A DNA stretch of 64,000 nucleotides, taken from contig NC_134675.1 in assembly GCF_030463565.1 (NCBI RefSeq), positions 10,561,862 through 10,625,861 on the forward strand, read 5' to 3'. Of the stretch, positions 10,980-22,154 are shown one piece after another. Every line of letters starts with the position of its first letter. Positions within the stretch are counted from its first letter, which is position 1. Source of the stretch: Pelecanus crispus. Its lineage: Eukaryota > Chordata > Aves > Pelecaniformes > Pelecanidae. A program made the translations under genes and the position numbers. The notes under the pieces were generated by a model. That model had not been told where the DNA came from. It did not search any database and was given only the letters and a program-made list of their open reading frames with translations.

Positions 10980-12040
10980 TGTTGCGTCAAGAGAGGCTTT
11001 GGAAGGTACTCAATTTATCGTTATAAGTCCGGTCGCGTTCAGTACACTGAACTATCACGATTACGGATTCACAAATAACGTAGGCACCTTTCGTCTAGTC
11101 GTGCTGCATGAACTATCACGGCCACACTTAAAGTGTCTGGTCGCGTTCAATGACCACTATCATGCTAGACCAATAAATCAAAGCAATTTATTAAAGCAAC
11201 AGACACACAGGTTCTTTGGATTACCAGTGATAAATTCACTGACTGCAAGGCACATACAAGTGCCAAAGTTTAGAATAACACAGATGCATCAAAAGACATA
11301 AAAGTGACTCTATAGAGGTTTCTAAGTTTCCCGGGGAGGCACTTGGTATAACCAAGTGTTAGATTCTTACCCAAAGGCATCCCGATGGGGGGGGAAGAGA
11401 GGCTCAGCCCGTCGACTGATCCCAGAGGTCAGAGTAGTACACGATGGTATCTTCCCCAACATCTCCTCTCTCTTAGGCCAATTTATAGTATTTTTACACA
11501 TCAGGTGGAGCTTGAGGGACTCTAGTCATACATACTTTTGTTACGATTGGTGTAAAACTTTCTTGCTTCATTTTAAAGGTACAGGCTCAGAAAAATTCAG
11601 AGCACAGGCTCAGTGAGGGGGGGCCTTACCTTGGAGGCGGGTAGGTTTTGGGGTGGGAGTGTGTTCTAGTATTATAATGATATTATAATGAGTAAAGTTT
11701 ACTAAAGGACAGCATTTTCGTCAACATCATGATAGTTTACTGACTCAGGGTATCACTTATGCAGCTTATCAGGGCCATGATGCCCCTCCGAGTTCCCTTA
11801 TCACAGGGCTTGGCCGTGATGTCTCCACACCACTCCACCCCCTGGGCAGCTCCTCTCAGAATCAGCACACCAGGTTCCCCTGGGTTGCGACATCCAAGAT
11901 TACACGCTTAGGAACTTCCTGTGGGATAGATTCCTTGCATCCAGCTGCATTCCATCCAGAAAGCTTCTTCAATGCTGTGCCTTTCTTGAAATCGTAAATC
12001 TAAGTCTGATGTCTAAGTCACCTCCAGCAATCACTCCACA
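10980..12040 (-). mobile_element. LTR-J, solo, nested in LTR-I
   Basis: A 1061-base insertion runs from TGTTGCG to CTCCACA and is flanked by perfect AGACC duplications (10975-10979 and 12041-12045). Copy 1 of LTR-I has the unbroken site near 1730. Read on the minus strand it has an A/T-rich TATA-like box (near 11485) and an AATAAA (near 11185), so it is an antisense solo LTR. Inside, GGTCGCGTTCA recurs near 11032 and 11140 along with AACTATCACG, a short internal repeat in the U5 end. Confidence 0.75.
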
Positions 12041-12366
12041 AGACCCCCTTGCTTTCTAAACTCCTTCTCAGAGAGGAGCCTAGGTGCGGCTAGGTCTAGT
12101 CCTAGTCTCAGACTTGGTCAACGGTTTATATGGATAAGGGTAATGTATGTATATGCATATATGTATATCTAGTACATAGGAAAAGTATATAAAGGAAATT
12201 GGATTATATGAGGGAGAAAGAGAAATTGTATGTAGGGGATACGGAAACCCTGCCGTTGAGTCACGAGGTTCAGAATGGACCCCCTTGCTTTCTAAACTCC
12301 TTCTCAGAGAGGAGCCTAGGTGCGGCTAGGCCCACTCCTAGTCTCAGACTTGGTCAACGGTTTATA
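12041..12366. repeat. Tandem duplication inside LTR-I copy 2
   Basis: The segment starting ACCCCCTTGCTTTC and ending in CAACGGTTTAT occurs at about 12043-12127 and again at about 12281-12366, with near identity, separated by an A/T-rich stretch holding TATATGCATA-type words. Copy 1 has it once. This is a duplication of about 238 bases within the LTR. Confidence 0.7.
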
Positions 12367-13120
12367 AGAGTAATGCTATAAGAATAGTACAGCAATATAA
12401 AACTCCTTTAAAATTAAATCATACATCTACAAAACTACTTAAATTGATTCATGCATGCACACTTACAACTATAAATGCAAATGTGAAAATAGTATACCTG
12501 TTAAAAATTCCCCTCGAGTTTAGTGAAATACTCACGTCTAATGCCTTGGCATTTCTCAACGGGCGGGAGTAGAGTCTCGAGGAGCGAAGAATATCAGCAA
12601 CCCAGGCTCCGTTGTCGATCTCTGGCAATGGAGTTCTGGTAGCAGCAGACTTTCGGAGTCTGCTAAGTTTCGCTGACTCCGAGAGACATTTCGATCAGAG
12701 GGAGATGCTGGTGCGGCCCACGGCGGTCCAGGAGAGCTCAAAGGGCCTCACTTAGGACTGCCGTTTATAGGATTGTGAGATGATTGACTTTAATCATCAG
12801 TAAATTTCCATCCGAGCCACAATTCGGGTCGGCTTGTTTTTAGAATTCCAGCAGTGATGATACCACTCTGTTTCAAGGCTGTCCGGGATGGCTGTTTGTT
12901 CTCGTTCCCCTCGTTAGCCATAATATGAATCTTGATAAGGACAGAGCCGCTCTCTGCTCCAGCCATGTAGGAGTTTCTGGTACAATTAAGGGGCGCTTAA
13001 CTGACCAACTCGCTACACAAAAGCTGCAGCCTGGAATTCCTGAGATTGTAAAGCAGACGAAGTAAAGGGGAAAAACAGAACAGAAAAAAACGGGGGGGGG
13101 GGGGGGGATGTACCACCACA

Positions 13121-13277
13121 ATTTCCCAACATCCAATGGTGACACGATGCTTAAAAGGGGCCTGGGTAAATGGAAATGTGATTTATACTCTTTGGTAATG
13201 GTTGCAGGGGGCAGTAAAGCTACAGAACCCCTCCCCATTTGACTGTAATGATAGAACAGTGGCATAGAAATATACAG
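13121..13277 (+). other. Host text right of LTR-I, possibly ERV-derived
   Basis: This stretch continues the sequence cut by LTR-I at 10613. It reads partly open with Trp- and Gly-rich text but no domain that I can name. It ends at the CR1 tail at 13278. Confidence 0.25.
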
Positions 13278-13331
13278 ATCATAGAATCATAGAATGGTTT
13301 GGGTTGGAAGGGACCTTTAAAGACCATCTAG

Positions 13332-14551
13332 CTTACCTAACTTAATTTCCTTTTATGACAAGGTCACCCACCTAGTTGACCAAGGGAAGCCAGTAGATAT
13401 GTTTTTTTTTATTATTTTAGCAAAGCTTTTGATACTCTCACAGTATCCTGGACAAAATGTCCAACATACAGCTAGACAAGTCCATAATATTTTGGGTGAA
13501 CAATTGGCTGAGGGGTCGGGATCAAAGAGTTATAGTAAATGGGGTTACATCAGGCTGGTGGCCAGTCACCAGTGGGGTTCCACAGGGCTCAATTTTAGGG
13601 CCAGTGCTCTTTAATGCTTTTATAAATGATCTGGACGCAGGAATCGAATGTACATTAAGTAAGTTTGCCAATGATACCAAACTAGGAGGAGCTGTGGACT
13701 CCCTCGAGGGTAGAGAGGCCTTACAGAGAGATCTGGATAGACTAGAGAGCTGGGCAATCACCAACCATATGAAATTTAACAAAAGCAAGTGCCAGATTCT
13801 GCACCTGGGATGGAGTAATCCTGGTTATACATACAAATTGGGGGACAAGAGGCTGGAGAGCAGCCCCGCAGAAAGAGATCTGGTAGTTTGGGTTGATGGC
13901 AAGTTGAACATGAGTCAACAGTGTGCCCTGGCAGCCAAAAGGGCCAACTGTGTCCTGGGGTGCATCAAGCACAGCATAGCTAGCCGGTCGAGGGAGGTGA
14001 TTGTCCCACTCTACACTGCACTGGTGCAGCCCCACCTTAAGTATTGTGTGCAGTTTTGGGCACCTCAATATAAGAAGGACATCAAACTATTAGAGTATCT
14101 CCAGAAGAGAGCAACCAAGATGGTGAAAGGTCTCGAGGGCAAGACTTATGAGGAGTGGCTGAGGTCACTTGGTTTGTTCAGCTTGGAGAAGAGAAGGCTG
14201 AAGGGTGACCTCATTGCAGTCTACACCTTCCTCAAGGGGGGCAGCAGAGAGGGAGGTGCTGATCTCTCTCCTGTGACCAGCGATAGGACACAAGGAAATG
14301 GCATGGAGCTGCGTCAGGGGAAGTCCAGATTGGACATTAGGAAAAGGTTCTTCACTGAGAGGGTGGTTGGTCACTGGAACAGACTCCCCAAGGAAGTGGT
14401 CATCGCACCAAGCCTGTCTGGGTTCAAGGAGTGTCTGGATGATACTCTTAGCCATATGGTTTAGTTTTAGGTAGTCCTGCGAGGAGCAGGGAGTTGGACT
14501 CGATGATCCTTATGGGTCCCTTCCAACTTGAGATATTCTATGTTTCTATGA
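13332..14551 (+). mobile_element. CR1 LINE, sense, nested in CR1-4 (CR1-3)
   Basis: A 5'-truncated sense CR1 inserted into the tail of the antisense CR1. ATCTAG lies on both sides (13326-13331 and 14552-14557), the expected target duplication. It ends with the CR1 3' UTR and a short tail near 14540-14551. Confidence 0.9.
13457..14464 (+). pseudogene. CR1-3 reverse transcriptase C-terminal part
   Basis: An open frame of 335 codons codes the [11 protein letters not shown] block, the polymerase box and the C-terminal CR1 region. The polymerase box reads FAND instead of FADD, so a catalytic Asp is lost. The upstream RT is damaged around an 11-T run near 13400. The natural start is missing. Confidence 0.85.
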
Positions 14552-14784
14552 ATCTAGTCCAAATCCCCTGCCATGGGCAGGGACATCTTCCACTTGATCA
14601 GGTTGCTCAAAGCCCCATCCAACCTGACCTTGAACACTTCCAAAGATGGGGCATCCATAACTTCTCTGGGCAATCTGCTCCAGTGTCTCACCACCCTCAT
14701 CGTAAAACAATTCTTCCTTATTTCCAATTTAAATCTACCCTCTTTCAGTTTAAAACTGTTACCCCTTGTCCTGTCACTGCAGGC

Positions 14785-15353
14785 TGTCCTGGTTTCGGCT
14801 GGGATAGAGTTAATTTTCTTCCTAGTAGCAGGCACAGTGCTGTGTTTTGGATTTAGTAGGAGAAGAATGTTGATAACACACTGATGGTTTAGTTGTTGCT
14901 AAGTACTGCTTATGGTAGTCAAGGACTTTTCAGCTTCCCATGCTCTGCCAGGTACACAAGAAACTGGGAGGGGGCACAGCCAGAATAGTTGATCCAAACT
15001 GACCAAAGGGCTAATCCATACCATATGACGTCATGCTCAGTATATAAACTGTGGGGGGTTGGCCAGGGAGCAGCTATCGCTGCTCGGGAACTGTCTGCGT
15101 ATTGGTCGGTGGGTGGTGAGCAATTGCTTTGTGCATCTCTTGCTTTGTATATTATTATTGTTATTATCATTATTATACTGTTACTATTAGCATTACTATT
15201 TTCCTTTATTTCAATTATTAAACTGTTCTTATCTCAACCCAGGAGTGTTTCTCACTCTTACTCCTCCGATTCTCTCCCCCATCCCATCGGGGTAGGGGAA
15301 GTGAGCGAGCAGCTGCGTGGTGCTTAGTTGCTGGCTGGGGCTAAACCACGACA
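14785..15353 (+). mobile_element. Solo LTR-A, nested in CR1-4 (LTR-A1)
   Basis: A 569-base LTR from TGTCCTGG to CCACGACA. It has an intact CRE-like TGACGTCA at 15026-15033, a TATATAAA at 15041-15048, an A/T-rich R region, and a U5 ending in GCTAAACCACGACA. AGGC flanks both sides (14781-14784, 15354-15357); removing the LTR and one AGGC restores the expected CR1 3' UTR order. It is a solo LTR left by LTR-LTR recombination. Confidence 0.9.
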
Positions 15354-16498
15354 AGGCCCTGGAAAAAAGTCTCTCTCCATCTTTCATATAAGACCCCTTT
15401 ATATATTGAAAGGCCACAATAAGGTCTCCCTGGACCCTTCTCTTCTCCAGGCTGAACAACCCCAACTCTCTCAGCCTGCCCTCGTAGGAGAGGTGTTCCA
15501 GCTCTCTAATCATCTTCATGGCCCTCCTCTGGACCCGCTCTAACAGGTCCATGTCTTTCTTGTACTGGGGCCCCAGAACTGGATGCAGTACTCCAGGTGG
15601 GGTCTCACGAGAGTGGAGTAGAGAGGGAGAATCACCTCCTTTGACTTGCTGAACATGCTTTTTTGATGCAGCCTAGGATATGGTTGGCTTTCTGGGCTGC
15701 AAGCGCACATTTTTGGCTCATGTTCAGCTTTTCATCCACCAGTACCCCCAAGTCCTTCTCCGCAGGGCTGCTCTCAATCCCTTCATCCCCCAGCCTGTAT
15801 CGATACTGGGGATTGCCTCAACCCAGGTGCAGGACCTTGCACTTGGCCTTGTTGAACCTCATGAGGTTCACACGGGCCCGCTCCTCAAGCTTGTCCAGGT
15901 CCCTCTGGATGGCATCCCTTCCCTCAAGCAAATCAACTGCACCACTCAGCCTGGAGTCATCTGCAAACTTGCTGCGAGTATACTCAATCCCGCTGTCGTT
16001 AGTGAAGATATTAAATAGTACTGGTCCCTTGAGGGACACCACTCATTACTGGTTTCCACTTGGACATTGAGCCATTGACTATAACTCTGGATGCAGCCAT
16101 TCAGCCAATTCCTTATCCATCTAACCCATCTCTCTCCAATTTAGAAGTAAGAATGTTGCAGGGGACCATATCAAAGGCCTTACAGAAGTCTAGGTAGATG
16201 ACAACCGCAGCTCTTCCCTTGTCCACTGATGCAGTCTCTCCATCATAGAAAGCCACTAGATTAGTCAGGCACAATTTGGCTTTGGTGAAGCCATGTTGGC
16301 TGTGTCTAATCACCTCCCTGCCTTCCATATGTTTTGAGATGTCCTCCAGGAAGATTTGCTCTATGACCTTACCAGGCACAGAGGTGAGGCTGACTGGTTG
16401 GTAGTTCCCAGGGTCCTCCTTTTTACGGTTTTTAAAAATGGGCGTGATGTTTCCTTTTTTCCAGTCACTGGGGACTTTGCTTGACTTCCATGACGTAA

Positions 16499-17344
16499 AA
16501 ACAGAGAATGGAAGAAATCAGGCCAACCTTCCTAATATACATCATGCTAGGTCTCAGGATCTTCTCACTTGAGTACAGCCATCCTCAAGAGGGTTTATTG
16601 ACAAAGCTGCTGCTTTGATTCCAGTCTTCACCTCCCAGGTGCATTTCCTCTGACTGTTTTTTTCCCCCCTGCTCATCTTGCTCACGTCCTGCTGAGAACA
16701 TGAAGTGGCAGAGACAAGGTTACATGTCTTGTCTGAAGCCCCTGCTGCTGAGCTAGAAACGCTCAAGCTTTGCAACTTGGAGACAGCAAGCTCCTTTACT
16801 GCAGAGGAGAGGTTTTTGATACCCAAAAGGCTGCCTGTGTTAGAGAGTTTCAAGTGGGACACTTCTATACATGGGGGTACACAGCATGGTGAGTCCACTT
16901 GCTTGGTGTTTGTGGACAACCTCTGGCGAGACCAGGTATGAAGGTGCTGTTGAAGTCATAGCAACTGTTGCGACCTTGCTGTTCATGGACAAATTGTGAA
17001 TAGGATCATCAGCTGATGTCACCAAATCATTCCTGAAGCAGTTATACTTGGTACGTTGAAGAATGCCCTTCTATCTGTTTTCCTGCATATGTTCTGGCAA
17101 ATCTGATGCCAGTGCAGGAGGTGCCTGTGCTAACATAGCAGGCAATTCATAAAAACATGAGCAGACAAGATTTGGGAGTAAAAAAGCAAAGAAAAAAAAT
17201 TAAAATATATCCTTTAAAAAAGACCACAAAAACATTCTTCCACCTCACATATTTGTGAATCTATAAAGTCGTTCCAATTAGATAGTAAATATACATTTCC
17301 CCTTCCCCCTGCAAAACACACCTTGAACATTTTCAGAACACCTT
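16499..17344. other. No gene recognised
   Basis: Between CR1-4 and LTR-A2 I see only short frames without recognisable domains and some A-rich text near 17185-17230. Confidence 0.5.
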
Positions 17345-17900
17345 TGTTATGGTTTAACGCAGTAGGAAGCTAAACACGACATAGCCGTTCACTCACTCCC
17401 CCCTCTCCCCAGTGGGATGGGGGAGAGAATCAGAAAAAAAAGTAAGATTCATGGGTTGAGATAAAGACAGTTTAATAGGACAGAAAAGGAAGGGAAAATA
17501 ATAAAAATAATAAAAATAATGATAATAATAATAAACAAAATAAGTGATGCACAATGCAATTGCTCACCACCCACTGACCGATACCCAGACAGTTCCCGAG
17601 CAGCGATCACTGCCCCCCCGCCAACTCCCCCCCAGTTTATATACTGAGCATGACGTCATATGGTATGGATTAGCCCTTTGGTCAGTTTGGATCAACTATT
17701 CTGGCTGTGCCCCCTCCCAGTTTCTTGTGCGCCTGGCAGAGCATGGGAAGCTGAAAAAGTCCTTGACTACCATAAGCAGTACTTAGCAACAACTAAACCA
17801 TCAGTGCATTATCAACATTCTTCTCCTACTAAATCCAAAACACAGCACTATGCCTGCTACTAGGAAGAAAATTAACTCTATTCCAGCCGAAACCAGGACA
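17345..17900 (-). mobile_element. Solo LTR-A, antisense (LTR-A2)
   Basis: A 556-base antisense LTR-A from TGTTATGG to CCAGGACA. The CRE-like TGACGTCA is intact at 17651-17658, with the TATA box beside it. Flanks ACCTT (17340-17344) and ACATT (17901-17905) fit a 5-base duplication with one change. Confidence 0.85.
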
Positions 17901-19388
17901 ACATTAAAGCACACAAGTATTTTAAAATTCAATGGAATATTTGGTTTAGTTCTGAAAAACTGAGAAATACTAAGAGTATATTCAAAAGTCCGTGTAGCAG
18001 CAAAGTGACATCCTGCAATGAAAAATAAAAAACGTCCCAGTTCTTATTAAGCATAAATGTCAGCCAAAAACACTTGATCTAAGGAGTAGCAAAACAGAAA
18101 CTAGATATTACATTTCTCCTACTTTTTTTTTAAATACAAAATGTATACAGCACTGTGAAATACAATGCCCTTTCCAAGCTATATGGCTCTTTTCTATTAA
18201 TTGATCTTACTTGCAAAATATCTTTTGGATGTAGGACAATATACTACATTATTAACATATTCAGATCAAAGAAGTTGCATAGTTGTTTTTTTAAAACAAA
18301 TTACTAACTTGATGGGAGCCACCACAAAGGCGACCCAGTAAACATACTGACAAAGCAGCCCAAGTCCCAGTCCCAAGACATCCCTGATAAGCTCAGCCAA
18401 AACCTCCTTGATGGGGAGCAGTTGGCAGGACAAAGAAACCCTGATGGGTGCAAGGCAAAGAAACTGTGATAACAAACTGACCTTCCAGGAAAACAGGAGT
18501 CAGCAACAACTATTCTGGGAACTGATGTCATATGCCAACTTATGCATCTACACCAAAAAGTTATAAAAAGTAACTCGCTACCTACCCAAAATGAGCTCCT
18601 CTGCAAGAGCAGCTCTGCAAGAGTTTCTCTGCAAAAGAGATCTCCTGAACAGACCGGACCCTCGCTGGAGATGCCTGTCTGACTCTGGACTCTGTAACAC
18701 GGATCATCCTTGAAGTGAGACTTTTTCTGTCATAGATTAGCCCCACTCCTGGGAGCAGTTTGGTGAGTGTCGTACTGGTAACACATCACATAATAAAATA
18801 TTTATAGGCACACACACAAGTAAAGGTTCACACGTATATACTTACTTCACTAGCTGGAATTCTGTAATAACTTGTAATATATGTATATTTGCTTTACTCT
18901 TGTAATATATGTATTTTTTCTTTCCTAGTGGTAATTTTGTAGTGATTTGTATATTTGTTTTACTAATAGTAGTTTTGTATTTATTTGTAATAAAGAAATT
19001 CTCAGAAACCCAGACCTCCATGTCCTTATGTATTGGAGAATCTTGAGAAACGTCACGATGTTTACACACCTGCATGTCGGGTAACCCTCATAGGTCATGA
19101 CTGTGACCACTACATAACTGTAGCACATTATAAAGGAAAAACCCTGTGGTATTCCTTCCCTCTCCCATGACTAAAGACTGCAGTATACGAACTGCAAATG
19201 CACTAAAACAGCTTAAATATGGGTATTTAATTAGTATATTTATGACATTAAATTAAGTAAGCACCTCTTATCCCAGCAATGATGAATAATGGCAATGTCC
19301 TAGTCAGTATAAAAGCAGGTTTCTAGTGATCTGTGTAATAGCCTTTCATCACCACACTGCAAACCTGCTACAGCATCCACACAGCATT
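17901..19388. other. Unassigned; possible LTR-like segment at 18310-19130
   Basis: A TATA-like TTATAAAAAG near 18560, a short tandem CTCTGCAAGAG repeat near 18597-18640 and an AATAAAG near 18989 are spaced like a sense LTR, but I cannot place both ends or find a duplication. A near-repeat TGTAATATATGTAT occurs near 18873 and 18901. Nothing else is recognised. Confidence 0.3.
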
Positions 19389-19797
19389 CAGGGGTTGTTT
19401 AGTCTGGAGAAGAGGAGGCTGAGGGGAGACCTTATTGCTCTCTACAACTACCTGAAAGGAGGTTGTAGTGAGGTGGGTGTTAGTCTCTTCTCCCAAGTAG
19501 TTAGTGATAGGACGAGAGGAAATGGGCTCAAGCTGCGCCAGGGGAGGTTTAGGTTGGAAATTAGGAAAAATTTCTTTACGGAAAGGGTGGTCAAGAATTG
19601 GAACAGGCTGCCCAGAGAGGTGGTGGAGTCACCATCCCTGGAAGTGTTCAAAAAATGGGTAGATGTGGCACTTCGGGACATGGTTTAGTCTAGTCTACCC
19701 TTGATTGGCTTAGAGTAGACTTGGTAGTGTTAGGTTAATGGTTGGACTGGATGATCTTAAAGGTCTTTTCCAACCTAAACGATTCTATGATTCTATA
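19389..19797 (+). mobile_element. CR1 LINE 3' fragment (CR1-5)
   Basis: About 409 bases of CR1: the last 100 codons of ORF2 (through 19688), the 3' UTR and the ATTCTATG tail. It is almost identical to 3414-3815, so it belongs to the CR1-1 subfamily and is young. It is too short to be functional. Confidence 0.95.
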
Positions 19798-21579
19798 AAA
19801 GGAGAGAGGAGTGGTAGCTGCTGAATTCCTGAATGCTTGAAATTTGGTGCTCATTTCAGTGTCTGATTGGGAGCTGATCTCTTTTGAAAAATCTGTCCCT
19901 AAACTGGGAGAACTGAACACTTGAAAATCTAGCCTTTTGTAGCTCTTGGGACTGCAAAAGGTAGAAATTTTTGCCCTATAGGCAGCAGGTCCAAATCCAG
20001 CTCTAGGAAATAATTAGCAAAACTGTAACAGGCCTAAATTCCAATTAAAATTAGGATATAGTTACTTCCACTGTATTGCCAGAGCATTCTAAGATGTCTT
20101 TGGATGTTTCCAACAACACGTAAGCAAGACATTCAATCTGCCATTTCTTTCCTATAGCTCTGCATACTGCCTCTCATTCTCCCCTTAGTCCTGCTATCAT
20201 CATCTCCCACCCCAGTCTTTCTAACCCTTTTCAGGTTCCTCCCCATCATAAGCATAACCCCTGAGCTGTATTGCTGCAAGTATGCTAGGTCAGCTAGTAA
20301 AGTGGATCCAAGGTAAAAATTAATTATTTTTTTCCTTTTTGCAGGGATGTGAGACGCTGCCACCATGAGTAATGAATGGCCATGGAACAATGAGTTCATT
20401 GTTCACCGGGTAATAAAACGGTAGGTGGGAATTCAATGTTGATAAATGCAAAATCATGCATAATCCTAATAATACTTACACAGTGAGGGAGTATACAGTG
20501 TCTCTGACACAGCCTAGCATTTCTTATGAACTATTAGTGATTTTGTCACCTCAGACTATTCCCTCTTTTTTGGAATTTTTCTCCACTCTTTTTTCAATTC
20601 TGTCTTCTCATGGATCCTCCTCTCACCCCCATGCAGTCAGTCTCATGTAACAGTTCCTCCTCTTTTCCCTCTGAGTGGCTCTCAAGGGCTCATCCTTAGA
20701 TGACACCTTTTTTCTTTCTGTATCTTTACTACGCTGCCTGCCTTCTATTTTCTCCCCATCCCACAGGACAGGGGAGTGAGTGAAAGGCAGGGGTTTGGTT
20801 TGGCAGCAGGTTTGGCTGCTTGCTGGGGTCAACCCCCTGACACCATCACAACTGACTTTCCTCTTTGCAATACACCCTAAACAATTAATATTACTATGAT
20901 GCACCATTAAACTTTCAGGTAAATAGGATACTATTCTTCACAGTGTAATCTGATAAAGACACAAGGATTAATACTTTGGAAAAATGTCTTGCAGAATCTT
21001 TAATAACACAAATGGTCAATTCCTTGCATAAAAACACATCATTTCAATAGTACAAAGGTTTCTAATATCCTGCTGGGACATATCTTCACTTAATTAGTTA
21101 AGTGAGAAGGAAAAATACCACCTTTCGTTGCATGAGCTACATATTTACCAGAAATACCTTATCCATGCATTAATCAGACCTAATCCAGCTTTATTTATGT
21201 GAGACATCCTCAGATAATGTGGTTACAGACAAGAAAAATAACATGACAAGCAAAAAAGCATTATGAAATAACCTTCTTAAGAAGGCATGTAGCTATTTTA
21301 TTTAAAGAAAAAATTCTTAATAATATTGATATTCATTCTGTTTGTACATACTTAATATAACATACTCTATCTTCCTCTCTCTGATATACATGCACACGAT
21401 GTGTGTTACACACTCCTGTGTTATTTCAAAGGAAGATTGACGTAGCTGATAGAAATATTCAGAGGAACTGAAGCTGCTATCAGTGTCATTAAAACCAGCT
21501 GTGACTATATAACTCTTTTTGCAGGAAATAATAATGGATTGGGCTCACATCACTTAGATTTTTTTTTCTATATCACGTA
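19798..21579. other. Mostly unassigned; LTR end remnant at 20740-20842
   Basis: The stretch at about 20740-20842 (GGACAGGGGAGTGAGTG ... GGGGTCAACCCCCTGACA) resembles the last 100 bases of LTR-B and LTR-C, so it is probably a decayed LTR end on the plus strand. I see nothing to support in the rest, which is A/T-rich with short frames. Confidence 0.4.
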
Positions 21580-22154
21580 TGTCCTGGTTTTGGCTGGAAT
21601 AGAGTTAGTTTTCTTCCTAGTAGCAGGCATAGTGCTGTGTTTTGGATTTAGGATGAGAATAATATTGATAACACACTGATGCTTTAGTTGTTGCTAGAGG
21701 GGTGGCACATAGACTAAAGGAATGATGTCTGTGTGTATATATCAAAAGACAGGGAAAATGGTGGTGATTAATTGGAATGTATTGGGAAGTGTAGGACCTG
21801 GGCATGACGTAGATGGTATAGAATAAGGGGTGGATACTGTCCTTGTTTCGGCTGGGATAGAGTTAATTTTCTTCCTAGTAGCAGGCATAGTGCTGTGTTT
21901 TAGATTTAGTAGGAGAATAATGTTGATAACACACTGATGTGTTAGTTGTTGCTAAGTACTGCTTATGGTAGTCAAGGACTTTTCAGCTTCCCATGCTCTG
22001 CCAGGTGCACAAGAAACTGGGAGGGGGCACAGCCAGAATAGTTGATCCAAACTGACCAAAGGGCTATTCCATACCACATGACATCATGCTCAGTATATAA
22101 ACTTGGAGGAGTTGGCTGGGGGAACTGGCTGGGCATCGGTTGGCGGGTGGTGAG
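21580..22154 (+). mobile_element. Family A provirus remnant: LTR start, 3' internal end, LTR
   Basis: The first 115 bases of an LTR-A (21580-about 21695) join directly to the last 140 bases of the internal region (about 21696-21837), which matches the minus strand just upstream of the LTR at 61957. The purine tract AAGGGGTGGATAC (about 21825-21837) then meets a second LTR-A start (TGTCCTTG, 21838), which ends early at about 22154. All coding DNA between is lost. The CRE site is decayed to TGACATCA. Confidence 0.8.

Larger units (their letters stand above)
10614..13120 (-). mobile_element. LTR-I copy 2 (antisense), carrying LTR-J
   Basis: A second LTR-I, matching 1385-2226 and 3826-4112. It runs from TGTCACGAATGCAGG to TACCACCACA and is flanked by a perfect 5-base duplication, ATTTC, at 10609-10613 and 13121-13125. 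Minus-strand TATA-like CCTATAAA lies near 12770. It differs from copy 1 in three ways: it carries LTR-J (10980-12040), has an internal duplication (12041-12366), and lacks the CR1. The duplication proves this is a unit that integrated, not a shared ERV-E region. Confidence 0.8.
13278..16498 (-). mobile_element. CR1 LINE, antisense host (CR1-4) split by two insertions
   Basis: An antisense CR1. Its 3' tail (ATCATAGAATCATAGAATGG) is at 13278-13331, its body resumes at 14552-14784 and continues at 15354-16498. The gaps are exactly a sense CR1 (13332-14551) and a solo LTR-A (14785-15353). Body text matches the CR1-2 subfamily. Pieces of RT are readable on the minus strand, such as [15 protein letters not shown] and YLDFCKAFD, but with many stops. 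The 5' end is truncated near 16498. Confidence 0.9.
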
